Source: Chrysoporthe austroafricana
Lineage: Eukaryota; Ascomycota; Sordariomycetes; Diaporthales; Cryphonectriaceae
Assembly (NCBI GenBank): GCA_001051155.2
Contig: JYIP02000004.1
Span: 4,024,383-4,088,382, forward strand
Direction of reading: 5' to 3'
DNA length: 64,000 nucleotides
Positions 47,347 through 59,563 of this stretch are shown here, piece by piece; the first letter of the stretch is position 1, and every line of letters begins with the position of its first letter. The position numbers and the translations under genes were made by a program. Below the pieces are notes generated by a model, which worked only from the letters and a program-made list of their open reading frames with translations, made no database searches and was not told the DNA's origin.

Positions 47347-50300
47347 GTGGCGTTCGGAGGGCTTGAGATGGGCCGCCATGGACAGGCCACGGAAAATCAG
47401 GGGTAGAGGCTGAGGATATTCGCATGCGAGCAAGGTCAGGTAAAGTGCTGATTCGATCACGCGGGCCTCGTGGCGAGACAGGAGTCTCGATCGAGCAATG
47501 CTAGTACTAAGCTACACGCGGTACCAACCTCCAACAGGAGGGCCCTCGGTCGGTACTTCTCCTTTTTCTTCCTTTTTCTCTTTTCCTTTTCTCTTTCCCC
47601 CCCCCCCTGTCTTTTCCCGAATACATAAATCTGCGGGCTGTGGTGGCATGTATCACGACAGCGACGGTCCGTTATGCTTGTGCACCGACCTGCCTGCGCT
47701 CCCATCTGACCACCGTGCCAGCTCTAGAAGAGGTCGTCTGCCGCGCGCTGACGACTACGCGGGAGGCCTATCTGTGGAGGCTCAGCGGGATGGTTGCAAC
47801 GCATCGCCTCGCCGGTCACTCCTCGTAGCGGGAATAAGAAACTCGGGTCCCGGAGTGCATATAAGTATCATTATGGTAGCTGTGTCCTCGCGAGGCTATT
47901 GGCGTCTTGGTGTCACTGCCAAAGTATGGTGTCCGCGGGTGCACGTCTTGCGACATCAAGCCCGATCCCAATTGCTCGAGCGCCTTCGCAGTGTTTCGGG
48001 GGAAAGCATCTATCGCGAGACCACACTGCCACCAGGGAGTAGTCTCGATAGAGAATCTCAATAGATATCTCGTCCAGCAGTCGATGTCCACGAGCGTGGG
48101 GGTCCAAGACCATCCGGTTTGGGCATGTGAGAATGGGCCCACCCCCGAGGCTCAGGACCTCGCGGCCCGTCTACTGCTACTATGTATGAGTTGACGTGCG
48201 TTGGCGCGTCAACCCCCAGTGGCTCGGCTCGCCGAACTGGCTGCCATGGTCGGCGACCAATCTGGGGGAGCCGCCTGGAAGAGGAAGTTGCTTTTGAGCC
48301 AGTGGCCAGGGCTACGTGAGTGGCCGGATTACGAGGGGCGCGGGCGAGCGGTGCGCGGTGGGCGGCATTGATATTGCTTCATGGGTTCGAGCATGGTTAT
48401 GAGAGGCGAACCGGCCCCGCGGCGGTCTCACCAACTTGCTTCAGCAAGACGCGCTGATGGAGCGGGAGACGGGCTACGCAGAAATGACGCCCAGCTAGCT
48501 CGGTGGGAGGACAGCATCCTGGGACCCGGAGGTGCAGCTCGCTGTGGCGCCAACGGGCTGGATATCGCCCAATAGTGGAGTGACACCGGGTACTCGCATC
48601 CTCGATCGCGGTGGCATCGAGGAGGAGGATGACGGAATTCAAGCTCGCTGGCTGTCCATCGGTGGAAATTTGCAAATGGTCCCTATTGGGGTGCGTGGGC
48701 ATCCTTCGAGGGACGGTGGGGGGCCCATGAGGTAGGGGGTGGAGCGCACGCTGCTTCTAGAAGACGTCGTCATCTGCGAACCCCTGAGATCCTGATCCTT
48801 CCTGATGACGAGCTGGCCCGAGATCCAGCGACGCCCCCCGTCAGCCCGCGCTCTATGGAGCGCGGTATTCAGCGCTCCGCGTACTAAGCATCTCACGCCG
48901 TTGCGAGCCCCTCCCGAGGGGCCCCAGGTGTCGCGGGATGCTCGATGGAAAAAACGTGCGAGGCCCGGCGCCAGCCGGCGAGGAGCGAGGGCCGGCGAGT
49001 TTCTGTCAGCTCCCATCAGGCTCGCGGCCCTTTGCCCTGTCGGGACGGCCGTGGTGTGAGAATGAAACCGCTCCCCACACCGGTGAGCCCCAAGGCGCAG
49101 CGCCATGCAGGCGCAACACAATGCAATGCAACGGCGCGCCTTATCTCCCAGGCTTCCCCTCCCACACGCCGCTCCTGCAGGCCGCTCGCGGCTTGGGCCC
49201 TGCTCCCCCCCATGCCCGCTGTTCCGCTCGGCAGGGCGGTTTCTCAGCGCGCAAGCAGTTGCTATAGCGGTTAGGAGGGGTTACTATCAGATCAGATGTC
49301 TCCCTCGCTAATGATTCAATGCCACGCGAGGAACACGCCCTGAACGAACCCCGGATTTGCATGCAGTAGACGTGTTGGGTAATGTGATTCCTATGATGAT
49401 CTTCTCTCGGGTCGTATTCAAGACGCAGGCCCATGGGCAGTGCTCAAGCACCGGCTGATCTGGGCCATCGTGTCGTACCATTAGGGTCAAAGGGTCCGCT
49501 TCTCGCGTGGCAATCTGCTCGACGCGATGGAAGTTTCAACGCTCGCGGGCGCTGCAGGCGCCGGGCGATCCTCTCACGACTAGGTGTTTCTTTTGTCCGC
49601 CAAGCACCCTCGCTCGCCCGGGTCGGCGCTGCTCACTACGCAGAGCCTGCCCCTCACGCTCTCCCTTGGCCCCGCCCTTTCCCCCCGCTCCTCGAGGTGA
49701 GATTGATAATAAGCAACCGGGAATCTTCAGATATACGATAGTAGCGGCATAAACGGGGGAGGGGGGACCGTCAGACGGGCCGAGCAGTGAGATTCCTGTT
49801 CGGTACCGCAAATCGCATGACGAGGCCGCCCAGGGCGCGCTCAGAAGGGAAAGGACCTTCGAGGCCAAATATCCCGGCGTGACATCGCGCGCGAGCTGAG
49901 AGTTCCTGACGGGCGAACGGGTGGTACTGTGCGTCCGTACATTTTGTACACTTATACCGGGACAGAACTATAGCGGTGAGAGGGCCCCTTGGCGAAGTAA
50001 GCACTCTTGGCCGTGTGTGGCCAAAGTCAAGCCGGACACGGGCACCTCGCCGCTCTGTCATTGTCTGATACCGTACGTCCGTACAGGGAGAGGGGTGGGG
50101 GAGGGAGGAGGCGCGCGGACGGGACGCAGGTACAGCACGGTACTCCTCCTGCTAGTGTCTCCGTGCCGGGCGCCGTCTCTGCCGGTCGGCGAGGCAGTGC
50201 TGGCAGATTGAGATGAGATCTTGATGGCGGACCTATTCCGCCGCCTCGTCGCAGTCAGCACCTCTTGTCTAGGTAAAAGACCGCCGCCCGCGTCAGCACC

Positions 50301-51159
50301 AAGGGTCATGCAATGGGCCAAGATGACGATGCGGTGTGCGCTTCCTGAACGCAGCAGCAGCAGCCCGGCCAGCACGTGTGATGCGTAAAGAATGGTTCAA
50401 GCCATGCAAAGTCATAGCCCTGCCAATAGACGGCCCAGGGCCCTCCACCCAGCCCAAGGTTGCGGGCTGCTGTGGTAGCGACAAGGACCCTCTCGAGCGC
50501 GGCCAGGGGCAGCGTGGATGATGCTTGCAGGCGGCAGTCGGGGCTGCAGGCGACGGGGCATCTGCCTCTCGAGCGTGCAGGACAAGACCCTCGGGAATCC
50601 CCTCATTAGCCTCGACAGTGCAGGACGAGACAGCAGCAGCACGAGCCGTCGTGCCTGCTGGGGGGGGATCAGACACCTGCGAGTGCCCGCACGCACGCGA
50701 GGGGCCAGCGGGCAGTGCGCGCCAGGACGCCGTGGACGTCACCGCCGCGGCAGAGGTGGTGGTGATGGTGATGGGCGTTGTCGTGTCGCATGTTGGAGCT
50801 CGACGCCGGGAAGTACTTTGCTCCAGGCGTGGAGAGACGGGGAGAGGAGAGAGGGCTCAGGCCCTCACCCATGCTTTTAGCCCTGCACCCCCCGCTTCCT
50901 CCCAGCTTCACGCCCCCAATGGTTCCCCAACGCTTCCCTCGCAGTGCTCCTCCTCTCCCCTCTCCTCATGCCCCGTCCCCTCCAGTCCCTCCCTGGCGGT
51001 GCAGTGCGGTGCTCCAGTCCGAATGTCGAGGCGGACCGTATTTCCCAGATACAGCGCGAGCCTCCCATGCTGGCTGCCGCCAACCAACCAACTACCCAAC
51101 TGCCCAGCAGCGGGGCACAGACGGGCGCAACGTCCACTCCAGTCCAGCCCAGCCCAGCC

Positions 51160-51312
51160 CAGCCAGCCCATCCCATCCCATCCCCCACTCTACTCCCAGT
51201 CCGCTCCAGTCCACAGTTCTGGTTCATGTGCAATCAGTTAGTTTCCCATTACTGTAGTAGTACTGGTAATCGGTCAGACAGGCAGGCAGGCAAGCAGGCA
51301 GGCAGGCAGGCC
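51160..51312. repeat. CCCAG, CATCC and GGCA short tandem repeats
   Basis: (CCCAG)n at about 51145-51165, (CCCAT)n to 51185, then (GGCA)n at 51275-51312. All lie in noncoding DNA upstream of the RasGEF gene. Confidence 0.85.
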
Positions 51313-51881
51313 GGCAGAGGAGCGAGGCAGATCCCCCCGGAGAGCCAGCCCTCGATCCAGAGCCGTACGGCCCGGCGGTACAACTCCCTCCACGGAGACG
51401 AGATATCCAGGACCTCTCCCCCCCCCTTTTTGAGTTTTTGCTTTCCCGTCTTCCTCTCCTGTGTCTTGCCCTCTGCCACTCAGCATCCCGTCAGCAAGAC
51501 CTGAGACCCTGCTGGCGTCTTCTTTTTCTCCCCACCCCCCTGGCCGTCCGCCATCATCTCCCGTCACCCTGCCCTCGGCATAGTTCTTACATACCTCGCA
51601 CTGCGGTGTCTACATAGTACGGACGTACCTCGCAGCCAGGCGTGCCAGGCACCCAGGGAGGGACCCAGCCCACTCCCGCGCGAACCGTCCACCCAATTAC
51701 AGCCGCCATACACCACACCAGGCTAGACGGGGCCCCAGCAGCCAGATACGACCCGGCCCAATACCATCCCCAACGCCGACCCGTATTTCTCTACTCCCGT
51801 ATTTCCCTACAAAGCTGCGGCCATTCACAAAGCCCATCGCGGGTCGTCCTGCCTGCTGCCAATCTCCAAGCAGAGCACAGC

Positions 51882-51960
51882 ACAGCACAGCACAACACGG
51901 CACAGCACAGCACAGCACGGCACAGCACAGCACGGCACAGCACGGCGCGGCGCGGCGCCA
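51882..51960. repeat. (CACAG/CACGG)n pentanucleotide repeat in RasGEF leader
   Basis: About fifteen imperfect 5-bp units drift from CACAG to CACGG to CGCGG, followed by CAG-rich DNA (51965-52015). It lies about 365-440 bp before the RasGEF start codon, probably in the promoter or 5' UTR. Confidence 0.85.
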
Positions 51961-52267
51961 GCCATAGCAGCAGCAGGAGCAGAAGGCGCAGCATCAGCAG
52001 CAGCAACAACCAGCTCCACTCCCCTTGCCGCCCCAGGCGAGAGGCGAGAGGCGAGAGCTCGCCGTCTCGACACTCCTCCGCACCCCGTGCCCCCCCCCCC
52101 GAACCTGCAGCAATCACGAGGCTCTCGAGCTTCCTCGCCTGGCCCGTCCTGCCGTCGATCCACGTCCCCCAGACACGACACCACACACCACCTGCCCCTC
52201 GATCGCTACCGTCTTAAGCGAGATACGGGGAACCAGAGCCACCTCGTCGACGATACGCCGCGGCTGC

Positions 52268-52282
52268 ATGGCTCAGCTCTGA
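52268..52282 (+). promoter_or_regulatory. Short upstream ORF before RasGEF
   Basis: ATG GCT CAG CTC TGA encodes MAQL and ends 42 nt before the main ATG (52325). It is the only ATG I found in the roughly 650 bp before the start. If transcription begins upstream, it could reduce or tune translation of the RasGEF. Confidence 0.45.
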
Positions 52283-52324
52283 GTTCCTGCTCCCCCGGCT
52301 CACCGCATCAGGGCTATCATCACG

Positions 52325-55300
52325 ATGCTCATGACACAGAGCGCAGTCTCAGCATTCACACAGGGCCACCAGCAGCAGAACGGCGGCAGCGCCTACGACG
52401 CACCCCTTGACGACTCGCCGCAGTCCAGAGACCCGACCGACCCGGCGTCGGTCGACACCCAAGCCACCACCACCACCACCTACTACCAGCCCTTCTCCAT
52501 GAACGGCATCGTGGGCACCGCCCCTCCCGGGGCCATGTACGTCCGTGCCCTCTACGACTACGAGGCCGACGACAGGACGAGCCTGAGCTTCCACGAGGGC
52601 GACGTCATCCAGGTCATCACCCAGCTGGAGAGCGGCTGGTGGGACGGCGTCATCAACGGCGTCCGCGGCTGGTTCCCGAGCAACTACTGCCAGATCATCA
52701 ACAACCCCGACGAGCTGACCGAGATCGACCCGCAGGAGAACGGCCTGGGCGACTCGCTGGAGGAGGAGCTCGAGGAGGAGTCATACGACGATGAGGAGGG
52801 CGACATGTCCGAGCTCGAGGAGCTCCCCCTGGAGGGCACAAACTTCGGCGAGAAGTCCAAGGCCGACTACTGGATACCCCAGGCCACCCCTGACGGCCGC
52901 CTGTTCTACTACAACACCATGACCGGGGAGAGCAGCTCAGAGCTGCCTCTGGAGTCGCCCTCGTCGGTGCACGAGAACGGGCCGCTGGACCGGATGGGTG
53001 TGAGCATGCCGGACAGGACTAGGCCGCCCCCGGAGCTGATGGCCAGGGGTCTGATGCAGGACGAGGATGAGGATTCGGAGGTCACCTCCGCATCAGAGCT
53101 CGACGGGGAGAACCTCATGTTCGGGCGCCAGGTAAGACAACCCGCACCAGCTGTCGCGTCCCGATGGTCGCGACGCGGAGGGCTATCTACTGACCATCTT
53201 CTTCTACTAGCAGGGTCGCAACCGACGCTCCTTCAGCAAGGACGGCATTTCGCCTGCGCCGTCCTTGGACTCTATTAACGGCCAGTACGCCTATGGCAGG
53301 AACAATAGTACTGTAGGCTCGGCGCGGATGGGGGACCAAGCTCCCACGTTCACAGCTGGCGCCACGTTCAACCTCCCCACAGCGGCAACCATACCTCGCT
53401 CGTTCTTTGATGACGGAAGCACGCCGCCGCTTACCTGGAGCCGCTTGGTGTCGAACATGAAGAGGGCAATCGACCTCTACCGAGAGGCTATCAATAATGG
53501 CGACAAGTCCGAATACGTGGCGCGAGCCGAGGACATCTCCGACCACCTGCGGCTCCTCTTGGCAGCCGGCTCAGGCACAACCGACAACCACTCGGGCCAG
53601 CCTTCGATCATCTCTACTAACAAGGCACTGTATCCCCACTTCAGGGACATGATGTCCAAGTTCTCTAAGCTTGTCGTTTCCTCCCATATTGCGGCTGCTG
53701 ATTTCCCAGCGCCCGAGTCTGGGCCAAAGTGTCTGCAGGAGGCCGATGGCGTCTTGCTAGGCGTGTTCAGCTACGTGGAGGTCGCGAGGGCGCAGAGAGG
53801 CGAGGAGATCCCCAGGCTGTTTCCCGGATTTGTCATCGGCAGCACGACCGGGGGCAGCTGGCAGAACAACGGCCTCGGCCCTCGCGATCCCATCACGTCG
53901 AACTTCCTGGATGACGAGGAAGGTGTCGTCGAGCCGACCGTGATCCTCGACGGGAAGCTGCTGGAGCGGCTGGATGAGCTGAAGCGCATGCTCGTGTCGA
54001 GCATCCGCGAGCTGGACAAGAGCCTGGTCGTTACAGACAAGATTGTCACGCCCTACAAGCACGAAATCATCGCCAACAACGTCTGCTCCACGGGTGGGAA
54101 GGTGATCGAGACCTTCAAGCCTTGGATAGCAATGATCGAGTCGATCGATCTCTCGTCGCTCGAAAATAGCTTCCAGACCCCTCAGCTGACCGACTTCAGC
54201 ATCAACAAGCAGAGCCTGTACGACAACATCTCCGACCTGATCCTGGGCTGCCAGGCCGTTGCAGGACCGCTCGCGGATGAGTGGTCAGAAGTCCGGGGCG
54301 AGGCGCTCGAGAACAGGCTGGAATACGTGAGGCAGTGTGCCAGGGCCCTGGAGACCAACTCGTCCCACATCGGCTTCTCGCTGCAGCTGTTGTCTGAGCA
54401 GGTTCAGATCAACCTCCAGCAACAGGCGGAAGCGCGCGCGAGGGACGAGCAGCAGCAGTCGAGACAACAGTTGGTGCGCGGAGAGACCATGCCATACACC
54501 AACCAACATGCACGGACTGAGTCTCGGGTCACGCGCCCACCATTGACTACATCTCAGTCATACACTGAGGGAGAGACCAACATCGCCAACAACATCAGTA
54601 GGCAAGCGGGAACCTACTCCAAGGTTAGGAAGATATTCGGAGAAGACCCAACACCCCAACCGCCTGTTGTTGACGAGACGCCGGAATTCCTTCGCTTGGA
54701 TTACGAGCATGAGTTGGCAATGGACTACAAAGTCTCGCCGCCTCAGCTCAAGGGCGGTTCCCTCATCGCTCTGGTGGAGCAGCTCACTCGACACGACAAG
54801 CTCGACTCGAACTTCAACAATACCTTCCTCCTTACCTACAGGTCTTTCACGACAGCACGAGAGCTGTTCGAGCTTTTGGTCCACAGATTTGGTATTCAAC
54901 CGCCTGAGGGTCTTCTTCCGGCAGAATTCGAAGTCTGGAGGGAGAGGAAGCAGAGCCCCATCCGATTCCGAGTTGTCAACATCTTGAAGAACTGGTTTGA
55001 GACCTTCTGGATGGAGGACAGCCAGGAGGAGGAGACCAAGAACTTGATACGCGACGTCTATAACTTCGCCAGAGACACGGTCAAGACGACGGAAACCCCC
55101 GGCTCTGCGCCCTTGATGGCTGTGCTGGAGCAGAGGATGAGCGGCAAGGACGTCGGGAGACGACTGATTCAGACACAGAACCAGTCGGCACCCGCACCTA
55201 TCATGCCCAAGAACATGAAGAAGCTCAAGTTCCTGGACATTGACCCTACCGAGTTCGCTCGGCAACTCACGATCATCGAGTCACGGTTGTACGGCAAGAT

Positions 55301-56156
55301 CAAGCCTACAGAGTGTCTCAACAAGCGGTGGCAGAAGAAGCCCGGCGAGGGCGAGCCCAACCCCGCTCCGAACATCAAGGCGCTTATTGAGCACTCGAAC
55401 CAGATGACCAATTGGGTGGCCGAGATGATTCTGGCACAGTCGGATGTCAAGAGGCGCGTGGTGGTGATCAAGCATTTCGTCGCGGTTGGCGAGGTACGTG
55501 CCCATGCCGAGCCCTGATATATATAAGACTACATTGGACTAACTTCTCGCAGAAATGCCGACAATTAAATAATTTCTCCACCATCACCTCTATCATCTCG
55601 GCACTGGGTACTGCACCCATTGCTCGTCTCAAGAGGACTTGGGATCAGGTCCATCAGAAGACCCAGACTACACTTGAAGGGATGCGCAAGCTCATGCTCA
55701 GCACGAAGAACTTCGCCGAGTACAGAGAGAGCCTGCACATGGCGAACCCTCCATGCATTCCCTTCTTTGGTAAGTACCTATAATGAGATATCCCTGAACC
55801 CCGTTCTCACACGTGCTTTAGGTGTCTACTTGACGGACTTGACTTTCATTGAGGATGGTATTCCATCCATCATCAAGAAGACTACGCTCATCAACTTCGC
55901 CAAGCGGGCCAAGACCGCCGATGTGATACGTGACATTCAGCAGTACCAGAATGTGCCATATTCCCTCCAGCCAGTCCAGGAGCTACAAGACTACATCTTG
56001 AGTAATATGCAGGCTGCCGGAGACGTACATGAGATGTACGACAAGAGCTTGCTGGTGGAACCACGCGAGAGGGAAGATGAGAAAATCGTTAGGTATGTGG
56101 CAATGAGGGAGCAGCAGCTGACCTACGGTCGCATGGCCCTCACCGGCGGGTTTTAA
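52325..56156 (+). CDS. cdc25: Cdc25-type Ras guanine-nucleotide exchange factor
   Basis: Four exons give 1213 aa: 52325-53131, 53211-55493, 55553-55769, 55822-56156. The protein activates Ras by exchanging GDP for GTP, feeding cAMP/PKA and MAPK signalling at membranes. Domains in order: Gln/Thr-rich start; SH3 at residues 71-125 (ALYDYEADDRTSLSFHEGD...WWDG...GWFPSNYC); acidic linker; WW-like motif at about 182-209 (DYWIPQATPDGRLFYYN, second Trp replaced); a helical middle region; RasGEF_N at about 785-905 (GGSLIALVEQLT, FLLTYRSFTT); and the catalytic Cdc25 domain at about 950-1200 (PTEFARQLTIIESRLY, TNWVAEMIL, KRRVVVIKHFVAVGE/KCRQLNNFST across intron 2, GVYLTDLTFIEDGIPS after intron 3). The last introns are 59 and 52 bp. 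Intron 1 ends in TAGCAG, so exon 2 may begin at 53211 or 53214. The length is typical of filamentous-fungal Cdc25 proteins. Confidence 0.93.
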
Positions 56157-58952
56157 GCGGCCGTCCGAATATCATCATCGTCCCTTCCCCACAGCGGGAG
56201 GAACATCACACGGACCCATCTCGTGCCTGTGTCTCCCTTAAACCTCTACACCCACACAAACGAAACGGCCCGTTGTGGATCATCTGCTAACTTCATCCGC
56301 CCGTGCTACAGGGTTCTTGCCGAGTCTGGCTTCCTATGAGAGAACACAGCCGAGTGAGGCACATGAAAGGGCCCCCGCGAGCCTCTCAAATCTCTCCGAG
56401 CTCCCGAGCTGTGCGACTGCAATATCTAGCGGACCCCAACACGACGGTAGGGCTTCTGCTGCACGCTGGCACGGCTCGTCCTCTCGCCGTACTCATGTGC
56501 CTCGTAGATCGGACCAATCTCTGTGCGGAAGAACCAAGGAGCTTATCCCATGGCTTGGGGCCAGGCCTCCCGATGGGCTGGCTGAGGGTGTCCTTATTTT
56601 CCCAGTCAAACCTTGCGCGCTATTGATCCAACAGTCTTGGGCCCCCTGCGACTAACCCCGCGGCCTGGGAATGTCATGGGGCGCGGCACTAGGTCAGGAG
56701 ATGGGAAATTTTCATCCTTGGTCTTTGAGGGAATGTGGTGGAGAGGTAATCATCACGAGGAGGGGTCCAACGACAGGGTGTTACCGGGGTGCTCGCCCAA
56801 CAAGGGCAACTACACAGCGGAAGATCGGGACGCAGCAGAGCACAAAATGCACCGACCCCCGGGGCAGTGAAACGATCAGGGAGGTGTGCGGGGAACTAGG
56901 CAAAAGATGGAGCGGGCGGACAAGACGGCGTGGACGGGTCTGGGCAGCTGACGGAGTTGGCTCAGGGGAGTAGACACCCCTCCCATCCAGTGGCACGAAT
57001 CATCCATCCCGGCCAATCCGCCTGATCCTTTGGCCCCCAACGACGAGGGGCGGAGGGACGCCAGCCTGCCGCCGGTGGGAAGGCAAGGCATAAAATTTTC
57101 ATCTCGGGGTTGTACTCTGTCTGGGCCGCCGGGGAGGGTTCGAATTTTTCTTTTCTGGAAAGCCAAAAACCATTGATTGCGCGCTATCATTAAGGCGGGG
57201 CCAAGGAGGCGGGCGTAACGGCGTTTTTCTGGTATAGGCTGTCTGTCTACCAAACCCAGGTGAACATACTTTTGAACTTGAGCAAGCGAGCGAATCGCGT
57301 TCTGTGGGTAGAGTTTGTCCTCCAAGATCCAATCAAGTGTCTTCTTCACATCTCCCACCGTGCTATCGAGTCCTCTCTGCATCCATCGAAGAGCATTTAT
57401 GCTCCGTGAGGTTCCGTCGGCCGTCTGGTTTCAGTGCGGCCTGTGTGTGTCACCACCATCTGAACGACCCCAGCGTTTCTCTCGCTGTTGCCTCTATAGG
57501 ACATATGTCTATAGAACATATGCATATATCCATCCCTGGCCTTCCCACTCTCGGCTCATAACCGCCAAACCGGCCCACGATCCCGACATGCCCCCGTCGT
57601 GCACCAGGGTGGCATGCCTCCCCTCGGGAGGAAGCCAGCGTGGCGGGCCCAGGCGTGCCAGGCGCGCGTGCGTGGGCTGCGAGGCGCTGAATCCCTCCCG
57701 AGATACGCCGTGCTTACGCCTGAGCCAGGCCACCGCAGCCTTGGCTGGGGGCCAAGCCCCGCGGCCGTGGGGGGATGTGTATGTGTGTGTGGGTGTGTGT
57801 CTGACGGAGGGAGCCGGATCGGATCCTCCCGGGGCGAGGCAGGATTCGACCTACGAGACAGATATCAGGGTCTCCCCGGCGGACGGGAGGAGATTGGGGG
57901 CTGAGATGCTGGCGGAGGAGCCCGGGGGGGGGGAGCCGTTGGGCGCGAGGCGTCTCTCGCGGATGTCGCTGGCGGGCTGGTTGGCGGGCTGGCTCGCACA
58001 CAAATGAATGGTCTTGGTCTCCGGCTGCGCGGAGGCAGGGGGGAAGACGGATTTGATCTCTTACCCTCCCGGGAGGCTCGCCGGGCTCAAGGAGAAGGAA
58101 GAGATGACTAGATCCGCGGCCTCCGCTCGAGCCGGATCCATCGGGGCGGTTTGGAGGGTGGTAGGATCTCAAAATGTCACTGTATCCACGCTGTGCCCAC
58201 CGTATAGAACGTGATGCTTGTAGAGCTGCTGAGAGTTCCAGAGTACCTGACAATAGTCCGAGACGAGCAACCCAGGGGAGGGGCATCAAAGATGCACAGA
58301 TCAATAGAACAACGGCAATACGAGGCAGGAAGGGGGGTGGGGTGTAGATTCTTTATTCATGGAGCTGCGAGCCCATCTCACCATTCCCTATTAACTCACG
58401 GCTATATAGCATTCCGGAATGAACCCATCGAGAGACCTCGCAGCACCAGGGGCCAAGCTTGGGACCTAGGGGTGGCGGAGCAAGCCAACAACACATATTG
58501 TCAACTAGGGACGCGAGGCCCTAATGACCACCACGCCATACCATTATTCATTCCGCTGGGTTTTGCCTGTCTGGATCCGTATATGGCTGGGGAATCGTGT
58601 GTTGATAAGTGAGAGGATGGACGGGAGGGAGGCCAGATAGACATGTTGCGATAGATTCCGAGAACATATGAGCTCCGGCACGTCAATGAGTAGGCGAGTG
58701 CGAGGATGGGGGCCATATCAGAAGGAAAAGACTGAGGGCACCATCTAGCCACAGAAGACATCGGATCCGGCCACTATGTCCGTAGTTTTCACCTCGCCTG
58801 GCTCTCGTTTGCCAGTTCCGATACCAACGCCATAACGCCATCGCCAAACCAAGCAAGCCCAGCCCAGCCCATACGCACCAAAAAGAAACCGATAACGCCT
58901 CCTTACAGCCTCCAGAGCGACCGAGAGCCCATCAGTCCCGCCCGTCCCGGCC
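56157..58952. other. 3' intergenic region between RasGEF and Cwc21
   Basis: About 2.8 kb between convergent genes. A (GT)-rich tract lies near 57779-57800 and G-runs near 57920. On the minus strand, 57382-56876 is an ATG-started open frame of 168 codons whose first 90 residues look protein-like, but it has no recognised domain. It is mentioned as a finding, not called as a gene. Confidence 0.45.
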
Positions 58953-59563
58953 CTAGTCCTCCTCCTCCGCCTTCTGCGGCCCGTCCGACGCCTTCTGCGG
59001 CCGCTCCTCCTGTCTCCTCTTCCAGTGGTCGCCCTCCTCGTAGTCCTTGCTGATCTTCAGCGCCCGCCGCAGCCTCTCGCTCTCCTTGATCTTGGCGTCC
59101 GCCAGCTCATGCACCTGGTGCATCTTGAGGCCCTTCCGAGGCGGCCCGCCCCTCTGGCCGTCGCGCTCCTGCTCGGCCGTGAGCTTCTTCCGGAGCGCCT
59201 CGCAGCGCTCCTCGATCTCGTCCTCGTCGACCCTGCCGCGGAACCCGCGTCAGCGGCTGCCGTGCCCGCGCGCTCTGCTTCTGGTGGAGGGAGGGGAAGG
59301 GGGGACGGGGGCGGCGGGGCTGTGATGACCTACTCCTGGTCCTCCAGCTCGTCGCGCAGCTCGAAGACCTTGGCCTCGATCTCGCGCTTGCGGTCGTGCT
59401 CCAGGATCCCCTTGTCCGGCTGCCGCTGCCTGTGCCGCAGGCTGTCGAGGTCCTTCGGGTACGGCGCGGCGGCGTCCCGCGGCTTGATGTGTGCCAGGTT
59501 GCGCTGGACGTAGCCGGAGGTCCCGGAGCCGCGGGGCGTGGAGAGGCCTACGTTGTCGGACAT
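58953..59563 (-). CDS. cwc21: Pre-mRNA-splicing factor Cwc21
   Basis: Two exons (59563-59334 and 59232-58953, 101-bp GC-rich intron, GTAGGT donor) give 169 aa. The N-terminus MSDNVGLSTPRGSGTSGYVQ is the strongly conserved start of Cwc21/SRm300-type proteins. A cwf21 domain follows at about residues 50-98 (DKGILEHDRKREIEAK and VDEDEIEERCEALRKKL, joined across the intron). The rest is charged and helical, ending in an acidic EEED. Cwc21 sits near the catalytic centre of the spliceosome, contacting Prp8 and Snu114. It is divergently arranged with cdc123, with 490 bp between the start codons. Confidence 0.93.

Larger units (their letters stand above)
41901..52267. other. Gene-poor region of about 10 kb
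   Basis: Between the C2H2 factor and the RasGEF gene. The many open frames are mostly GC-driven and mutually overlapping. The longest (plus 42987-44054) begins with GTG and has no domain. A protein-like but frameshifted patch lies at 46296-47346 (separate entry). The right end contains simple repeats and probably a long RasGEF promoter/leader. Near-palindromic GTACGTCCGTAC-like words occur around 49930, 50070 and 51620. No tRNA or 5S gene was recognised. Confidence 0.45.

Noticed and set aside
47498..48064. 188-codon ATG-started frame
   Set aside because: Its N-terminal half is the translation of a C/T-rich tract (Ser/Phe/Pro), and no domain or splice pattern supports it.
57100..57180. GGTTCGAAT box-B-like word suggesting a tRNA
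   Set aside because: No matching box A about 30-40 bases upstream and no cloverleaf pairing.
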